A stretch of DNA of 64,000 nucleotides from Variovorax sp. EL159 (GCF_900100965.1 NZ_FMUJ01000006.1:248001-312000), one strand, 5' to 3'. Counted from the stretch's first letter, positions 55,034 through 64,000 are shown. Numbers and translations: made by a program. The notes: a model not told the origin generated them from the letters alone.

Positions 55034-56182
55034 ATGATCGACGGCGTGAGCTACGGCCTGCTGGCAGGCCTCATGGTGTGCGGCCTCGTCCTGCTGCTGG
55101 CGTTTCGCGCGACGGTCCATAGCTACTACGCGCTGGCCTGCGCCTGTGCGCTGGTCGCCTTTGCCGGCCTGAACGGCCTCGCGTTGCGCACGCCGCCCGC
55201 GTCGTCCGCCCATTGGCCGGCGGTGGCGCTGGTGTTGTGGACGGTCTGCCGCCTGCAGTTCGGGCGGCAGTTGCTGCGGCTCAAAGACTTCGCGCCACGC
55301 CTTGACCGGGTTGCGCAGGCCACGCTGGCCATCTTCGCAGTCGCCGCGCTTTACGCGGCCGTCGAAACGCAGCTCGTGTGGACGCTGCGCGTGGTGCAGG
55401 CACTGGTGGTGGCCTCGACGGTGCTTCTTGCGGTCGGCGCGGTGATGGCGCTGCGCCGCCTGCCCTGGCCGTCGGCGCTGTTCCTGGCCGGCATGGTGCT
55501 GCTGCTCGGCGGCATCTCGGCCACGCCGATGTCGATCTGGCTCGATCCGGCCTGGGTGCCCCGCCGGATGAATTTCGCGCAGGCCGCCGTGATCGCGGAA
55601 CTGCTGGTGTTCGCCGCCGCCATGGGCGTGCGCCTGCGGACCGAACAGGCGCTCGAAACGCGCGTGCAGCGCAAGGTCGAAGACCTGGGCACCGACGCAT
55701 TGACCGGCGCCACCAGCCGCGCCGGCTTCGAGAGCCGCGGCAAGGACTGGCTGCGCGAGGGCCGCCCCTTCTCGTTGATGCTGGCCGACCTGAACGGCTT
55801 CAGGCGCGTGAACGAACGGCACGGCCGCGCGGGCGGCGATGCCGTGCTGGCCGCCATGGCCCGGCGCCTGCGCCAGCAGGTGCGTGCGGACGACATGGTG
55901 GCCCGGCTCGGCGGCGACGAGTTCGCGATCCTGCTGGTCGGCACACCGGCGCGGCAGAAGCTCGCGGAAATGGCCATCCGCATGCTGACGGCCGGCGCGC
56001 GGCCGGTCGAGCACGACGGCCGGCTGCTCGCGGGCGGCGAGCTGAACTTCGGCATCGCCAGCCACCCCGCCGATGGCGACACGCTCGAAAGCATCGTGCA
56101 GGCGGCCGAACGCGCGCTGCGCCATTGCGAGCAGCAACGGATGGGCCCGGCCTATGCGTTCGCGAACGAGGTGGCCTCATGA
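55034..56182 (+). CDS. Membrane diguanylate cyclase (GGDEF)
   Basis: A 382-residue protein with about seven N-terminal membrane helices (residues 5-200), then a linker helix (RLRTEQALETRVQRKVEDL) and a GGDEF domain: LADLNGFRRVNERHG and VARLGGDEFAILLVG. The intact GGDEF motif predicts c-di-GMP synthesis, and the inhibitory I-site RADD lies five residues before it, so feedback control is expected. The membrane part may sense an unknown signal. Monocistronic. Confidence 0.9.
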   Translation: MIDGVSYGLLAGLMVCGLVLLLAFRATVHSYYALACACALVAFAGLNGLALRTPPASSAHWPAVALVLWTVCRLQFGRQLLRLKDFAPRLDRVAQATLAIFAVAALYAAVETQLVWTLRVVQALVVASTVLLAVGAVMALRRLPWPSALFLAGMVLLLGGISATPMSIWLDPAWVPRRMNFAQAAVIAELLVFAAAMGVRLRTEQALETRVQRKVEDLGTDALTGATSRAGFESRGKDWLREGRPFSLMLADLNGFRRVNERHGRAGGDAVLAAMARRLRQQVRADDMVARLGGDEFAILLVGTPARQKLAEMAIRMLTAGARPVEHDGRLLAGGELNFGIASHPADGDTLESIVQAAERALRHCEQQRMGPAYAFANEVAS

Positions 56183-56484
56183 ATGAATTTTTCGTACCCC
56201 TCGGCACGCGGGGCGCCGTGCATCATTCGGGCATGAGATTTCCTTCATTCCCATCGCCCGTTTCTTGCGCACCACCGAAGGCCCGGCTGTCACGTTTCTG
56301 ACAGGTCGGGCTTTCACATCGGGCCTTTATCCTCGCAAGGTGACACAGCGTGCTGGGGCACGCGGGCGGGACGCATCGCGCGGGCCCTCACGCCCCATGC
56401 CCAGGCACCGTTGTTGCGCCGATCCATTCGCCACATGCAGCGCCGACAGGGCGCATCGTCGATTCACAGGAGGACGTTTTTTCC
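56183..56484. other. Leader region of the WGR-DUF4132 island
   Basis: 302 bp with no gene. The front half holds a long hairpin at 56281-56311. AGGAGG lies about nine bases before the ATG of the large downstream gene. I found no convincing -35/-10 pair by eye. Confidence 0.45.
56281..56311 (+). terminator. Possible terminator hairpin after the diguanylate cyclase gene
   Basis: GCCCGGCTGTCA and TGACAGGTCGGGC form a stem with one bulge around a six-base loop, followed by TTTCAC. The T-run is short, so it is a weak intrinsic terminator or a regulatory hairpin for the downstream island. Confidence 0.4.
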
Positions 56485-59400
56485 ATGCGCCGTTTTGAAC
56501 TGATCGAAGGAACCGCCAGCAAATTCTGGGAAGTGGAGCAGGCCGACACCGACCTCAACATCCGATGGGGCCGCATCGGCACCGCAGGCCAGAGCCAGAC
56601 CAAGTCTTTCGCCGACGCCACCAAGGCAGCCGCACAACTGACCAAGCTGGTGGCCGAAAAAACCGGCAAGGGCTACAGCGAAGTCGGCGTGGCCGCGAAC
56701 GCGGCCATCGGCAAGACCGAAGCCAGGCCGAAGCCCGAAACCGCCTCCGAAGAAAAAGCAGCCGCGCCCGCACGCGCACCCGCAGCAGCGAAGCCTGCGG
56801 CAACGGCCGGCGACAACACCGCCAGCGCACCTGTGCAAGAAGAAGCCGCAGCCCCTGCCAGCGAAAGCATCGACAGCCAGGCCGACCGCGTGTTCGAAGC
56901 CGTGCGCGCCAAGATGGAAGCGGGCGAACTCACGAGCACGGACACCTTGTCCCCCGGCACGCTCAAGCGCCAGCATGGCGTGAGCGAGCAAGGCGCGGCG
57001 CTGGCGTTCAAGCGGCTCAAGGCCGAGGGCCTGCTGGATGGCTGGGGCACCAGTTGCACGCCCGCCAAGGACGCGCAGGCGATCGCCAGGCAACTCGGTG
57101 CGGCCGCATCGCAGGCCGCTGCGCAGGCACCTGCCGCGCCATCGGTCGCGGAGCTGCCCGTCGATGCCGACACACCGCCCTGGCTGGCCGGCGGCACGCC
57201 CGTGCGGCTCTCGCCCGAGATGCTGCGCCAGGCCTTCCCCTCGCGCCGCTTCCCATCCAAGCCGGCCGCCACCACGAGCGTGGCCGCCACCTGGCTGCTG
57301 GTGCGCCGCAAGCTCGACCCGAAGGTCGATGTGAGCAACAGCGATGCGGCCCTGCAGCCCGCGGTGCAACGCATGCTCGATCGCGTGGCGCTGCCCGAAC
57401 CGCCGGCCGATGCCGAATCCGACACCGTGCTGCTGGCGCTGGCGCTGAGCACCGGCGGCTACTACGGGGAAAACGAGCCCGGCGAGGTGGTGGCGAACTA
57501 CCTGGTGGCGCAATACGGCCTGCCCGGTGCCATCGACCTCCTGCTCGCTGCACAGAAGATCCAGGTGCAGACCGACTACGACCGGCAGGCCCAGGCCCGC
57601 CGCAGCAGCTTCGGCAGCGCGGTGAGCCGCGCCATGGGCAACAGCTACCACGGGCCGCTCGGACAGGGCGAGCAGGCATTGCGCGCGCACCTTGCCGGCG
57701 CTGCCCCTGATGTCTGGCAAGACTGCCGCGACCGGATCGAAGCCGCGCTGCCCGGCATCCACCCCAGCCGCCAGCCCACGCTGGCCCTGATGCTGCCCGA
57801 CGCTCCCGAAATCTCGAATGCGCTTGTGCATTCGCTCGCGGCCGAAAAGGACACGCCCGAAACCATGCATTGGCTGCTGCTGACGGCCACCGACCCGGCC
57901 GCCATCGCGCTGGCCGCCAAGGTCCGCCTCAGCTATTCGAGCGGCTTCTGGGGCGACAGCCACATGACCAGCACGCTGGTGCAAGAGCGCGGCACCGAGG
58001 CCGTGCCCGTGCTCGAGCGCGGCGCCGCCAACGACGACGCGGGCGATGCGCTCGCCTGCATCGGCACGCCCGAGGCCGTGCAGGCGCTGGCCCGCGTGGC
58101 GAGCAATTCGAAGGGCGCGCTGGCGCGCCTTGCGCTCTCGGTCGACCGCTGGCCGATGGCCGCCATCGCTGCGCTGTCGCGCCTGGTGGCCACTGGTGGC
58201 AAGGACGCCAACCTCGTCACGCCCAGCCTCACGCGCCTGCTGCGCGCCCATGGCGCCGCCCTGCCCGCGCTGCGGCCCTGGCTGGACGCCGGCGCGCAGG
58301 CCGTCATCGACAAGCAGCTCGCGCTGCTGTCCGGTCCCGCCGAAGTGGCTGGTGCCGATGAATTGCCGCCCGTGCTGGCCGCGCCGCCATGGCTTGCCAA
58401 GGTGCAGAAGAAGGCCGCCGGCACGCTGGTGCTGGAGCCGCTGCCACTGCCCGCGGTGGAGCAATGGAACGAAGGCGAACGCGAGTCCGCGCTGCGCCTG
58501 AACTCATGGCAGGTGAACCGCCATGCATCGGCACGGCAGAACGTGGAGGTGCTGCTCGACGAGCTGGGCTTCGACAAGAAAAAGCAGAAGACGATCGCCC
58601 CGCTCGGCGAAGCTGCCGCGGCCGCCATCCGGGCCGGCGATGCCGGCGCCCTGATCGACAACTGGCGCGCGATGGTGGCCGAGCGCAAGAAGGAGCGCTA
58701 CTACTGGTTCACCTTCAACTCGAGCTATGCCGCGCTGCTGCCGGCCGCCATCGGCGTGCCCTTCTGGAACGCGGTGGCCGGTGAGACGGAAAGCGACGAC
58801 ATCGGGATGATGCTGGCCACCCACGGCCTGGCGGTGCTGCCGGGGCTGACCTCGATGGTGCGCTCGAAGCCGACCGAAAACCTGTCGTATGCGCTCAACT
58901 ACGGCGCCCCCGGACTGGCGGCGCCGGCCGCGCGCGCCTTCGCCAAGCTCAAGACCCTGCGTGCCACCGGCCGCGAATGGCTGCTGAAGTTTCCCGAGCA
59001 CGCGGCCTGCGGCCTGATCGCGCCGGCGCTGGGCAAGGCCGGCGAGGCACGCGACTGCGCGGGCTCGGCGCTGCGCCTCTTGCAAGCCAATGGCCACGAG
59101 GCGCTGCTGCTCGACGTGGCCGGCCGCTACGGCCAGCCCGAGGTGGTGCAGGCGCTGCGCGCCGTGCTCGACGAAAGCCCGCTCGACCGCTTTCCCACCA
59201 AGCGCGCCAAGCTGCCCGAGTTCTGGCAGCCGCGCGGCTGGCGCCGGCCGACGCTCAGGAATGGCAAGGCCCTGCCCGACGAGGCGCTCGACCATCTCGG
59301 CCAGATGCTGACCTTTCCGACCAACGAGGAAATCTACGGCGGCATCGCCATGGTGAAGGAAGCCTGCGACGCCGACTCGCTGGCCGAGTTCGCGTGGGAC

Positions 59401-60690
59401 GCGTTCAGCGCCTGGCTCGACGCCAGCGGCCCGAGCAAGGAAGGCTGGGCGCTCACCGCGCTGGGCCTGTTCGGCAACGACGAGACGGCACGCAAGCTCA
59501 CGCCCTTCATTCGCGCGTGGCCCGGCGAAGCGGCGCATGCCCGCGCCGTGACCGGCCTGGACGTGCTGGCCACCATCGGCAGCGACGTCGCGCTGATGCT
59601 GCTCAACGGCATCGCGCAGAAGGTCAAGTTCAAGGGCCTGCAGGACAAGGCGCGCGAAAAGATCGACACCATCGCCGAGGCGCGCGGCCTGAGCACCGAG
59701 GAACTCGAAGACCGGCTCGCGCCCGACCTCGGCCTCGACGAGCAGGGCACGATGCTGCTCGACTTCGGCCCGCGCGCCTTCAAGGTCGGCTTCGACGAAG
59801 CGCTCAAGCCCTATGTGCGCGAAAGCACCGGCGGTGCGAATGGCAGTGTCGACGGCGCACGGCTGCCCGACCTGCCCAAGCCCAAGAAGACCGACGACGC
59901 CGAGCTGGGCAAGGAAGCCGTCGAGCGCTTCAAGCTGCTCAAGAAAGACGTGCGCACCATCGCGAGCCAGCAGCTGCTGCGCCTCGAAGTGGCGATGTGC
60001 GCGCGCCGGCGCTGGACGCCCGAGGTGTTCCGCACCTTCCTGGTCGAGCATCCGCTGGTGCGCCACATCGTGCAGCGGCTGATCTGGGGCGTGTATGTGG
60101 TGGAAGGCGGCGGCAACTACGGCGGCACGCTGCAGGCGTGTTTCCGCGTGGCGGAAGACGGCAGCTACACCACGGCCGAAGACGACGCCTTCGATCTTCC
60201 CGAAGGCGAGAACATCCGCATCGGCGTGCCGCATGCGCTGGACCTGTCGGCCGCCGACGCCGGCGCCTTCGGCCAGGTGTTCGCCGACTACGAGCTGCTG
60301 CAGCCCTTCGCGCAGATCGGCCGCGACGTCTACACCCTGACCGACGAAGAAAAGAAGAGCCTGAAGCTCGAACGCTGGAAAGACGTCAAGGTGCCCACCG
60401 GCCGCGTGCTGGGCCTGGTCAACAAGGGCTGGCGCCGCGGCCAGGCGCAGGACGCGGGCTGCATCTGGTACTTCAGCAAGCCGCTGGGCACGAACCGCGT
60501 GATCGAGCTGAGCCTCGACCCCGGCATCATCGTCGGCATGGTGGACGAGTACCCCGAGCAGACGCTGGGCCAGGTGCAGGTCGGCAAGCCCTCGGGCTGG
60601 GGCGACATGCGCGACGCCGAAACGCTGAACCTGCTCGATCCGATCTCTGCAAGTGAACTGATCCGCGACATGGAAGGCCTGCGGGCATGA
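56485..60690 (+). CDS. WGR and DUF4132 domain protein (MolR/YehI-like)
   Basis: A 1401-residue cytoplasmic protein. Residues 1-70 are a WGR domain (WEVEQADTDLNIRWGRIGTAGQS), a nucleic-acid-binding module also found in PARPs. An Ala/Glu/Pro linker (about 80-130) leads to a winged-helix-like segment (LKRQHGVSEQGAALAFKRLKAEGLLDGWG, about 165-195), then long helical repeats, and DUF4132 near the end (about 1130-1310; RLEVAMCARRRWTPEVF, LIWGVYV). E. coli YehI has this layout. Translationally coupled (ATGA) to a small secreted protein and followed by MoxR- and DUF5682-type genes. Function unknown. Confidence 0.9.
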   Translation: MRRFELIEGTASKFWEVEQADTDLNIRWGRIGTAGQSQTKSFADATKAAAQLTKLVAEKTGKGYSEVGVAANAAIGKTEARPKPETASEEKAAAPARAPAAAKPAATAGDNTASAPVQEEAAAPASESIDSQADRVFEAVRAKMEAGELTSTDTLSPGTLKRQHGVSEQGAALAFKRLKAEGLLDGWGTSCTPAKDAQAIARQLGAAASQAAAQAPAAPSVAELPVDADTPPWLAGGTPVRLSPEMLRQAFPSRRFPSKPAATTSVAATWLLVRRKLDPKVDVSNSDAALQPAVQRMLDRVALPEPPADAESDTVLLALALSTGGYYGENEPGEVVANYLVAQYGLPGAIDLLLAAQKIQVQTDYDRQAQARRSSFGSAVSRAMGNSYHGPLGQGEQALRAHLAGAAPDVWQDCRDRIEAALPGIHPSRQPTLALMLPDAPEISNALVHSLAAEKDTPETMHWLLLTATDPAAIALAAKVRLSYSSGFWGDSHMTSTLVQERGTEAVPVLERGAANDDAGDALACIGTPEAVQALARVASNSKGALARLALSVDRWPMAAIAALSRLVATGGKDANLVTPSLTRLLRAHGAALPALRPWLDAGAQAVIDKQLALLSGPAEVAGADELPPVLAAPPWLAKVQKKAAGTLVLEPLPLPAVEQWNEGERESALRLNSWQVNRHASARQNVEVLLDELGFDKKKQKTIAPLGEAAAAAIRAGDAGALIDNWRAMVAERKKERYYWFTFNSSYAALLPAAIGVPFWNAVAGETESDDIGMMLATHGLAVLPGLTSMVRSKPTENLSYALNYGAPGLAAPAARAFAKLKTLRATGREWLLKFPEHAACGLIAPALGKAGEARDCAGSALRLLQANGHEALLLDVAGRYGQPEVVQALRAVLDESPLDRFPTKRAKLPEFWQPRGWRRPTLRNGKALPDEALDHLGQMLTFPTNEEIYGGIAMVKEACDADSLAEFAWDAFSAWLDASGPSKEGWALTALGLFGNDETARKLTPFIRAWPGEAAHARAVTGLDVLATIGSDVALMLLNGIAQKVKFKGLQDKAREKIDTIAEARGLSTEELEDRLAPDLGLDEQGTMLLDFGPRAFKVGFDEALKPYVRESTGGANGSVDGARLPDLPKPKKTDDAELGKEAVERFKLLKKDVRTIASQQLLRLEVAMCARRRWTPEVFRTFLVEHPLVRHIVQRLIWGVYVVEGGGNYGGTLQACFRVAEDGSYTTAEDDAFDLPEGENIRIGVPHALDLSAADAGAFGQVFADYELLQPFAQIGRDVYTLTDEEKKSLKLERWKDVKVPTGRVLGLVNKGWRRGQAQDAGCIWYFSKPLGTNRVIELSLDPGIIVGMVDEYPEQTLGQVQVGKPSGWGDMRDAETLNLLDPISASELIRDMEGLRA

Positions 60691-61121
60691 ATGCCGCAAT
60701 CACGCGGCTGCGCCCCTGGCTGCTGGCCGCGGGGTTGCTCGGGGCCATGGCTCCCGCGACCGCCCGTGTGGCGGCACCCGAGGTGCCGCCGCAGGTCGAC
60801 ACCGTGGCCGCCGGCGGCGAATGGCGCTCGGCCCGCGACAGCGGGGTGCTGCGCATCGTGATCGTTCACCAGGGCTTCGAACACGTGCACTCTCGGCTGT
60901 GGATCGAATGGCTGGCGGTCGGCGAACGCGGCACGCCACGGCGGGTGGCGCGCGTGCTGGTGAAGGAGCTGTCGAACGGCATGAACGTCATCGACGTCGG
61001 CAACCGGCGCGAGACCTTCCAGGACGGGCGCATCCGGCTGCGTGCCACCCACACCTATTCGCACGAAAGCTCGGACATCACCATCGAGACCGGCAAGCCC
61101 GGCCAGTACAAGCTCCTCTAG
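60687..61121 (+). CDS. Small secreted protein in the WGR-DUF4132/MoxR island
   Basis: A 144-residue protein with a Sec-type signal (RLRPWLLAAGLLGAMAPATARVAAP) and a beta-rich mature part of about 115 residues ending HESSDITIETGKPGQYKLL. No lipobox and no family recognised. It is coupled to the DUF4132 gene by a 4-bp overlap and precedes the MoxR-type ATPase by 17 bp, so it is truly part of the operon even though the other products look cytoplasmic. That mixture of compartments is unusual. Confidence 0.75.
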   Translation: MNAAITRLRPWLLAAGLLGAMAPATARVAAPEVPPQVDTVAAGGEWRSARDSGVLRIVIVHQGFEHVHSRLWIEWLAVGERGTPRRVARVLVKELSNGMNVIDVGNRRETFQDGRIRLRATHTYSHESSDITIETGKPGQYKLL

Positions 61122-61138
61122 TTTCATCAGCACCCACC

Positions 61139-62296
61139 ATGGCCACATCCAGCAAAAGCTCCAAAGACACCGGTGCACCGCAAACGCCAACGCAACTGCA
61201 GCGCCCGCCGGCCGAGATCCAGTACGCCGCGCAACTCGCACGGCTGCAGGCGCAGGACAAAGACCCGCGTCCGCCCGGCTGGGCGCTGGGCCTGAAGGCC
61301 GCGCGCGCCTTCATCCTGGGCGATGCGTCGCTCGACATCGCGCCCAAGATCGTCGCGCCCGTGGCCAGCATCGAACGCATGCTGGTGACGCTGGCCACCG
61401 GCCGCGGGTTGATGCTGGTGGGCGAGCCGGGCACGGCGAAGTCGATGCTGTCGGAGCTGCTGGCCACGGCCATCTCGGGCATTTCGACACTCACCATCCA
61501 GGGCGGTGCCTCGATCACCGAAGACCAGATCAAGTACGGCTGGAACTACGCGCTGCTCATCAACGAAGGGCCGAGCCCGCGTGCGATGGTGCCGGCACCG
61601 CTGTATCTGGGCATGCAGAAAGGCCAGGTGGTGCGCTTCGAGGAAATCACGCGCGCACCGCTCGAGGTGCAGGACTGCCTGCTCGGCATGCTGTCGGACC
61701 GCGTGATGGCGGTGCCCGAGCTGTCGGGCGAGCACGGCATGCTCTACGCGCGCGAGGGCTTCAACATCATCGCCACCGCCAACACGCGCGACCGCGGCGT
61801 GAACGAGATGAGCGCGGCGCTCAAGCGCCGCTTCGACTTCGAAACCGTGTTCCCCATCCTCGACTTCGACCGCGAACTGGCGCTGGTGCAGGAGTCGTCG
61901 ACGCGCCTGCTGGCACAGAGCGGCATCCCCAAGACCATTCCCGCGCCGGTGCTGGAACTGCTGGTGTCCACCTTCCGCGACCTGCGCGGCGCGCCGGCCA
62001 AGGAAGGCGGCAATGGCAACAACAGCAATGGCGGCGACGCAGCGATGGACCGCCTCACGGCCGTGATGTCCACCGCCGAGGCCGTGAACGTGGCGCATGC
62101 GGTGGGTGTTCGCGCGTGGTTCCTCGAACAGCGCGAAGGCTCGCCGGCCGACCTCGTCGACTGCATCGCGGGCACGGTGGTGAAAGACAGCGCGGACGAC
62201 CGCGCGAAGCTGCGCCGCTACTTCGAGCAGAAAGCCGCCAAGCGCAACGGCGCGCACTGGCGCGCGTACTACGAGGCGCGGCATCGTCTTCCCTGA
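61139..62296 (+). CDS. MoxR-family AAA+ ATPase (YehL-like)
   Basis: A 385-residue AAA+ protein. Walker A is GEPGTAKSMLSELL (about residue 99). The Walker B position reads VVRFEEITRAPLEVQDCLLGMLSDR, with glutamate where the family usually has Asp-Glu. Sensor 1 is NIIATANTRDRGVNEMSAALKRRFDF with an arginine finger region. A low-complexity Gly/Asn insert (GGNGNNSNGGD) sits near residue 295. MoxR ATPases normally work with VWA proteins as chaperone-like complexes, and in E. coli yehL neighbours yehM and the VWA gene yehP. The VWA partner would be expected beyond the window end. Confidence 0.9.
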   Translation: MATSSKSSKDTGAPQTPTQLQRPPAEIQYAAQLARLQAQDKDPRPPGWALGLKAARAFILGDASLDIAPKIVAPVASIERMLVTLATGRGLMLVGEPGTAKSMLSELLATAISGISTLTIQGGASITEDQIKYGWNYALLINEGPSPRAMVPAPLYLGMQKGQVVRFEEITRAPLEVQDCLLGMLSDRVMAVPELSGEHGMLYAREGFNIIATANTRDRGVNEMSAALKRRFDFETVFPILDFDRELALVQESSTRLLAQSGIPKTIPAPVLELLVSTFRDLRGAPAKEGGNGNNSNGGDAAMDRLTAVMSTAEAVNVAHAVGVRAWFLEQREGSPADLVDCIAGTVVKDSADDRAKLRRYFEQKAAKRNGAHWRAYYEARHRLP

Positions 62297-62306
62297 GCGT
62301 GCGGCC

Positions 62307-64000
62307 ATGACACAGCCCCACATCGTCGGTGTGCGCCACCACAGCCCCGCTTGCGCGCGGCTGGTGGCCGAGCGCATCCGCACCTTGCGCCCGTCGTACG
62401 TGCTGATCGAAGGGCCGGCCGATTTCAACGAACGACTCGACGAGCTGTACCTGCCGCACCGGTTGCCGGTGGCGATCTACAGCTACCTCTCGGGCGACGA
62501 AACGCATCGCGGCTCGTGGTCGCCCTTTGCCGAGCACTCGCCCGAGTGGCAGGCGCTGCAGGTGGCGCGCGAAACGGGCGCGCAGGTGCGCTTCATCGAC
62601 CTGCCGGCGTGGCACGACGCCTTCTCGCGCATGGAGAACCGCTATGCCGACGTGGCCGATGCGCAGCATGAAGAGCGCGCCGAAGCCTACGAACGCGCGC
62701 TGACCGAGAAGCTCTCGGTGCAAGGGCGCGACGCGCTGTGGGACCACCTGTTCGAAGACGGCTGCGACGCCGCCGAACTGGCGCAGCGCCTGGCCACCTA
62801 CTTCGAGCATCTGCGCGGCGAAGACCCTGGCTCGCTGGGCAACCAGGCGCGCGAACAGATGATGGCGCGCTGGATCGCCTGGGCGATGGCGCAGCCGGCC
62901 GAGCCGGGCCGCACGCAGGCGCTGGTGGTGTGCGGCGGCTACCACGCGCCCGCGCTGGCACGGCTCTGGCGAAAAGAGCCGGCCGACCTGCCCGCAACGC
63001 CGGCGCCCTCGCTCGAAGCCTCCGATGAAGCAGGCCGCAGTGCCGGAGCCGATGCCCCGCTGCGCTTCGGCTCCTACCTCGTGCCCTATACCTTCAAGCG
63101 CCTCGATGCCTTCGCCGGCTATGCCTCGGGCATGCCCTCCCCGGCCTACTACCAGTGGGTCTGGGAGCATGGCCCCGAGGGTGCCGCGCACCGCGCGCTG
63201 CAGCATGTGATGCAGCGGCTGCGCGACAAGAAGCTGCCCGCCTCCACCGCCGACCTGATGGCCGTGCACCTGCGCGCGCAGGGCCTTGCACGGCTGCGTG
63301 GCCACGAGAAGCCGTTGCGCTCCGATTGGCTCGACGCGCTGGCCGGCGCGCTGGTGAAAGACGCGCTCGATGCGCCCTTGCCCTGGACCTATCGCGGCGC
63401 GATCCGCCCCGGCACCGACCCGGTGCTGGTGCAGGCCATGGACGTGCTGGCCGGCGACACCGTCGGCCGCCTCGCGCCCGGCACGCCGCAGCCGCCGCTG
63501 GTGGCAGCGGTGGCGGCCGAGCTGGCGGCGCACGACATCGTGCTGCGCGGCCAGCTCAAGATCGACCTGCTGGCCGACGCCGACCGCGCGAAGAGCCGCG
63601 TGCTGCATCGCCTGTCGATCCTTCGGCTGCCCGGCGTGCGCCGTACGCAGGGGCCGGCGCTGGCCATGTCGGGCGAACGCACCGAAATCTGGGCGCTGTC
63701 CGAGCCGCTGGAGCAGCAGGCCGCGCTGATCGAGGCCGGCGCCTGGGGTGCGAGCCTGCATGACGCGGCACGCGCCCGGCTCGAAGACGATCTGCGGCGG
63801 GCACAAGGCCGCATCGGGCCGCTGGCCGATGGGCTCAACCGGGCCGCGTGGGCGGGGCTGTCGGCACTCAGCGATTCGCTGCTGCGCGAGCTGCAGGGCG
63901 CCATCGCCAACGAGCCGCGCTTCGAGGCGCTGGGCCCGGCTCTGTCGGTGCTGCACATGCTGCTGCGCCACGGCCAGATGCTGGGCATGGCCGATGCGCC
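62307..64000 (+). CDS. DUF5682-type protein, YehM-like (3' end outside window)
   Basis: The frame from ATG at 62307 is open to the window edge (565 codons seen). It starts MTQPHIVGVRHHSPACARLV, with VLIEGPADFNERLDELY and later VVCGGYHAPALARLW, FGSYLVPYTFKRLDAFAGYASGMPSPAYY; the alternating H/E motifs resemble TraB/EreA-like folds (HHSPA, EGP, GGYHAP) and the DUF5682 family that includes E. coli YehM. It follows the MoxR-type gene by 10 bp. Catalytic role unknown. The rest of the protein and the next genes are not visible. Confidence 0.8.
   Translation, partial: MTQPHIVGVRHHSPACARLVAERIRTLRPSYVLIEGPADFNERLDELYLPHRLPVAIYSYLSGDETHRGSWSPFAEHSPEWQALQVARETGAQVRFIDLPAWHDAFSRMENRYADVADAQHEERAEAYERALTEKLSVQGRDALWDHLFEDGCDAAELAQRLATYFEHLRGEDPGSLGNQAREQMMARWIAWAMAQPAEPGRTQALVVCGGYHAPALARLWRKEPADLPATPAPSLEASDEAGRSAGADAPLRFGSYLVPYTFKRLDAFAGYASGMPSPAYYQWVWEHGPEGAAHRALQHVMQRLRDKKLPASTADLMAVHLRAQGLARLRGHEKPLRSDWLDALAGALVKDALDAPLPWTYRGAIRPGTDPVLVQAMDVLAGDTVGRLAPGTPQPPLVAAVAAELAAHDIVLRGQLKIDLLADADRAKSRVLHRLSILRLPGVRRTQGPALAMSGERTEIWALSEPLEQQAALIEAGAWGASLHDAARARLEDDLRRAQGRIGPLADGLNRAAWAGLSALSDSLLRELQGAIANEPRFEALGPALSVLHMLLRHGQMLGMADA

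Noticed and set aside
58504..60699. A 731-codon minus-strand frame within the DUF4132 gene
   Set aside because: Antisense shadow; the plus-strand frame is one continuous 1401-residue protein with known domains.

Overview
GC-rich (roughly two-thirds G+C), densely packed chromosomal DNA with many 1-4 bp stop/start overlaps. The gene repertoire (RpfE next to RecJ, LivJHMGF clusters, CGGGG-type lipoproteins, TelA, many solitary binding proteins) points to a betaproteobacterium of the order Burkholderiales, family Comamonadaceae, most like Variovorax. That assignment is inference from style and gene content; no rRNA or other marker gene is present. No transposase, integrase, phage gene, CRISPR array, tRNA or rRNA was recognised.

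Layout. 1-4068: a four-gene run (PAP2 phosphatase cut by the window edge, ArnC-like GT2, ArnT-like GT39, YdjC/NaxD-like deacetylase) that resembles the amino-sugar lipid A modification loci of Bordetella and Francisella. 4241-10180: single genes (CPBP protease, flavin reductase, TerC-CBS protein, two small membrane proteins, methyltransferase). 10282-12632: a ParB-like protein overlapping a SulP anion transporter. 12607-19722: FeaR-type AraC regulator, a full branched-chain-type ABC importer and an aldehyde dehydrogenase, probably an aromatic-compound uptake and oxidation unit. 19741-24345: a four-gene TelA operon with a membrane-anchored binding-protein-like gene, a binding-protein/VWA lipoprotein and an XpaC-like protein. 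24412-27680: class V aminotransferase, orphan amino-acid binding protein and divergent LysR. 27697-33728: serine hydrolase and two large poly-glycine lipoproteins, one with a ParB-like domain and one an alpha/beta hydrolase with a coiled-coil insert.

34528-48498 reads as one catabolic region: a bicovalent-FAD carbohydrate-type oxidase with a Tat lactonase, then (minus strand) a long operon of peptide ABC importer, a second lactonase, a PLP amino-acid deaminase, an RpiR-type regulator and a D-aminoacylase, with a divergent RidA. The dyad TGAAA-N5-TTTCA occurs in both promoter regions. 48499-54872 holds a ClpP-like protein with an altered nucleophile motif, an ECF-type sigma factor, LolD/LolC, RpfE-like protein and RecJ. 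55034-56182 is a membrane diguanylate cyclase.

56485 to the right edge is the start of an island resembling the little-studied E. coli yehI-yehL-yehM genes: a 1401-residue WGR-DUF4132 protein, a small secreted protein, a MoxR-type AAA+ ATPase and a DUF5682-type protein truncated by the window end. This and the TelA operon are the best candidates here for an undescribed system.
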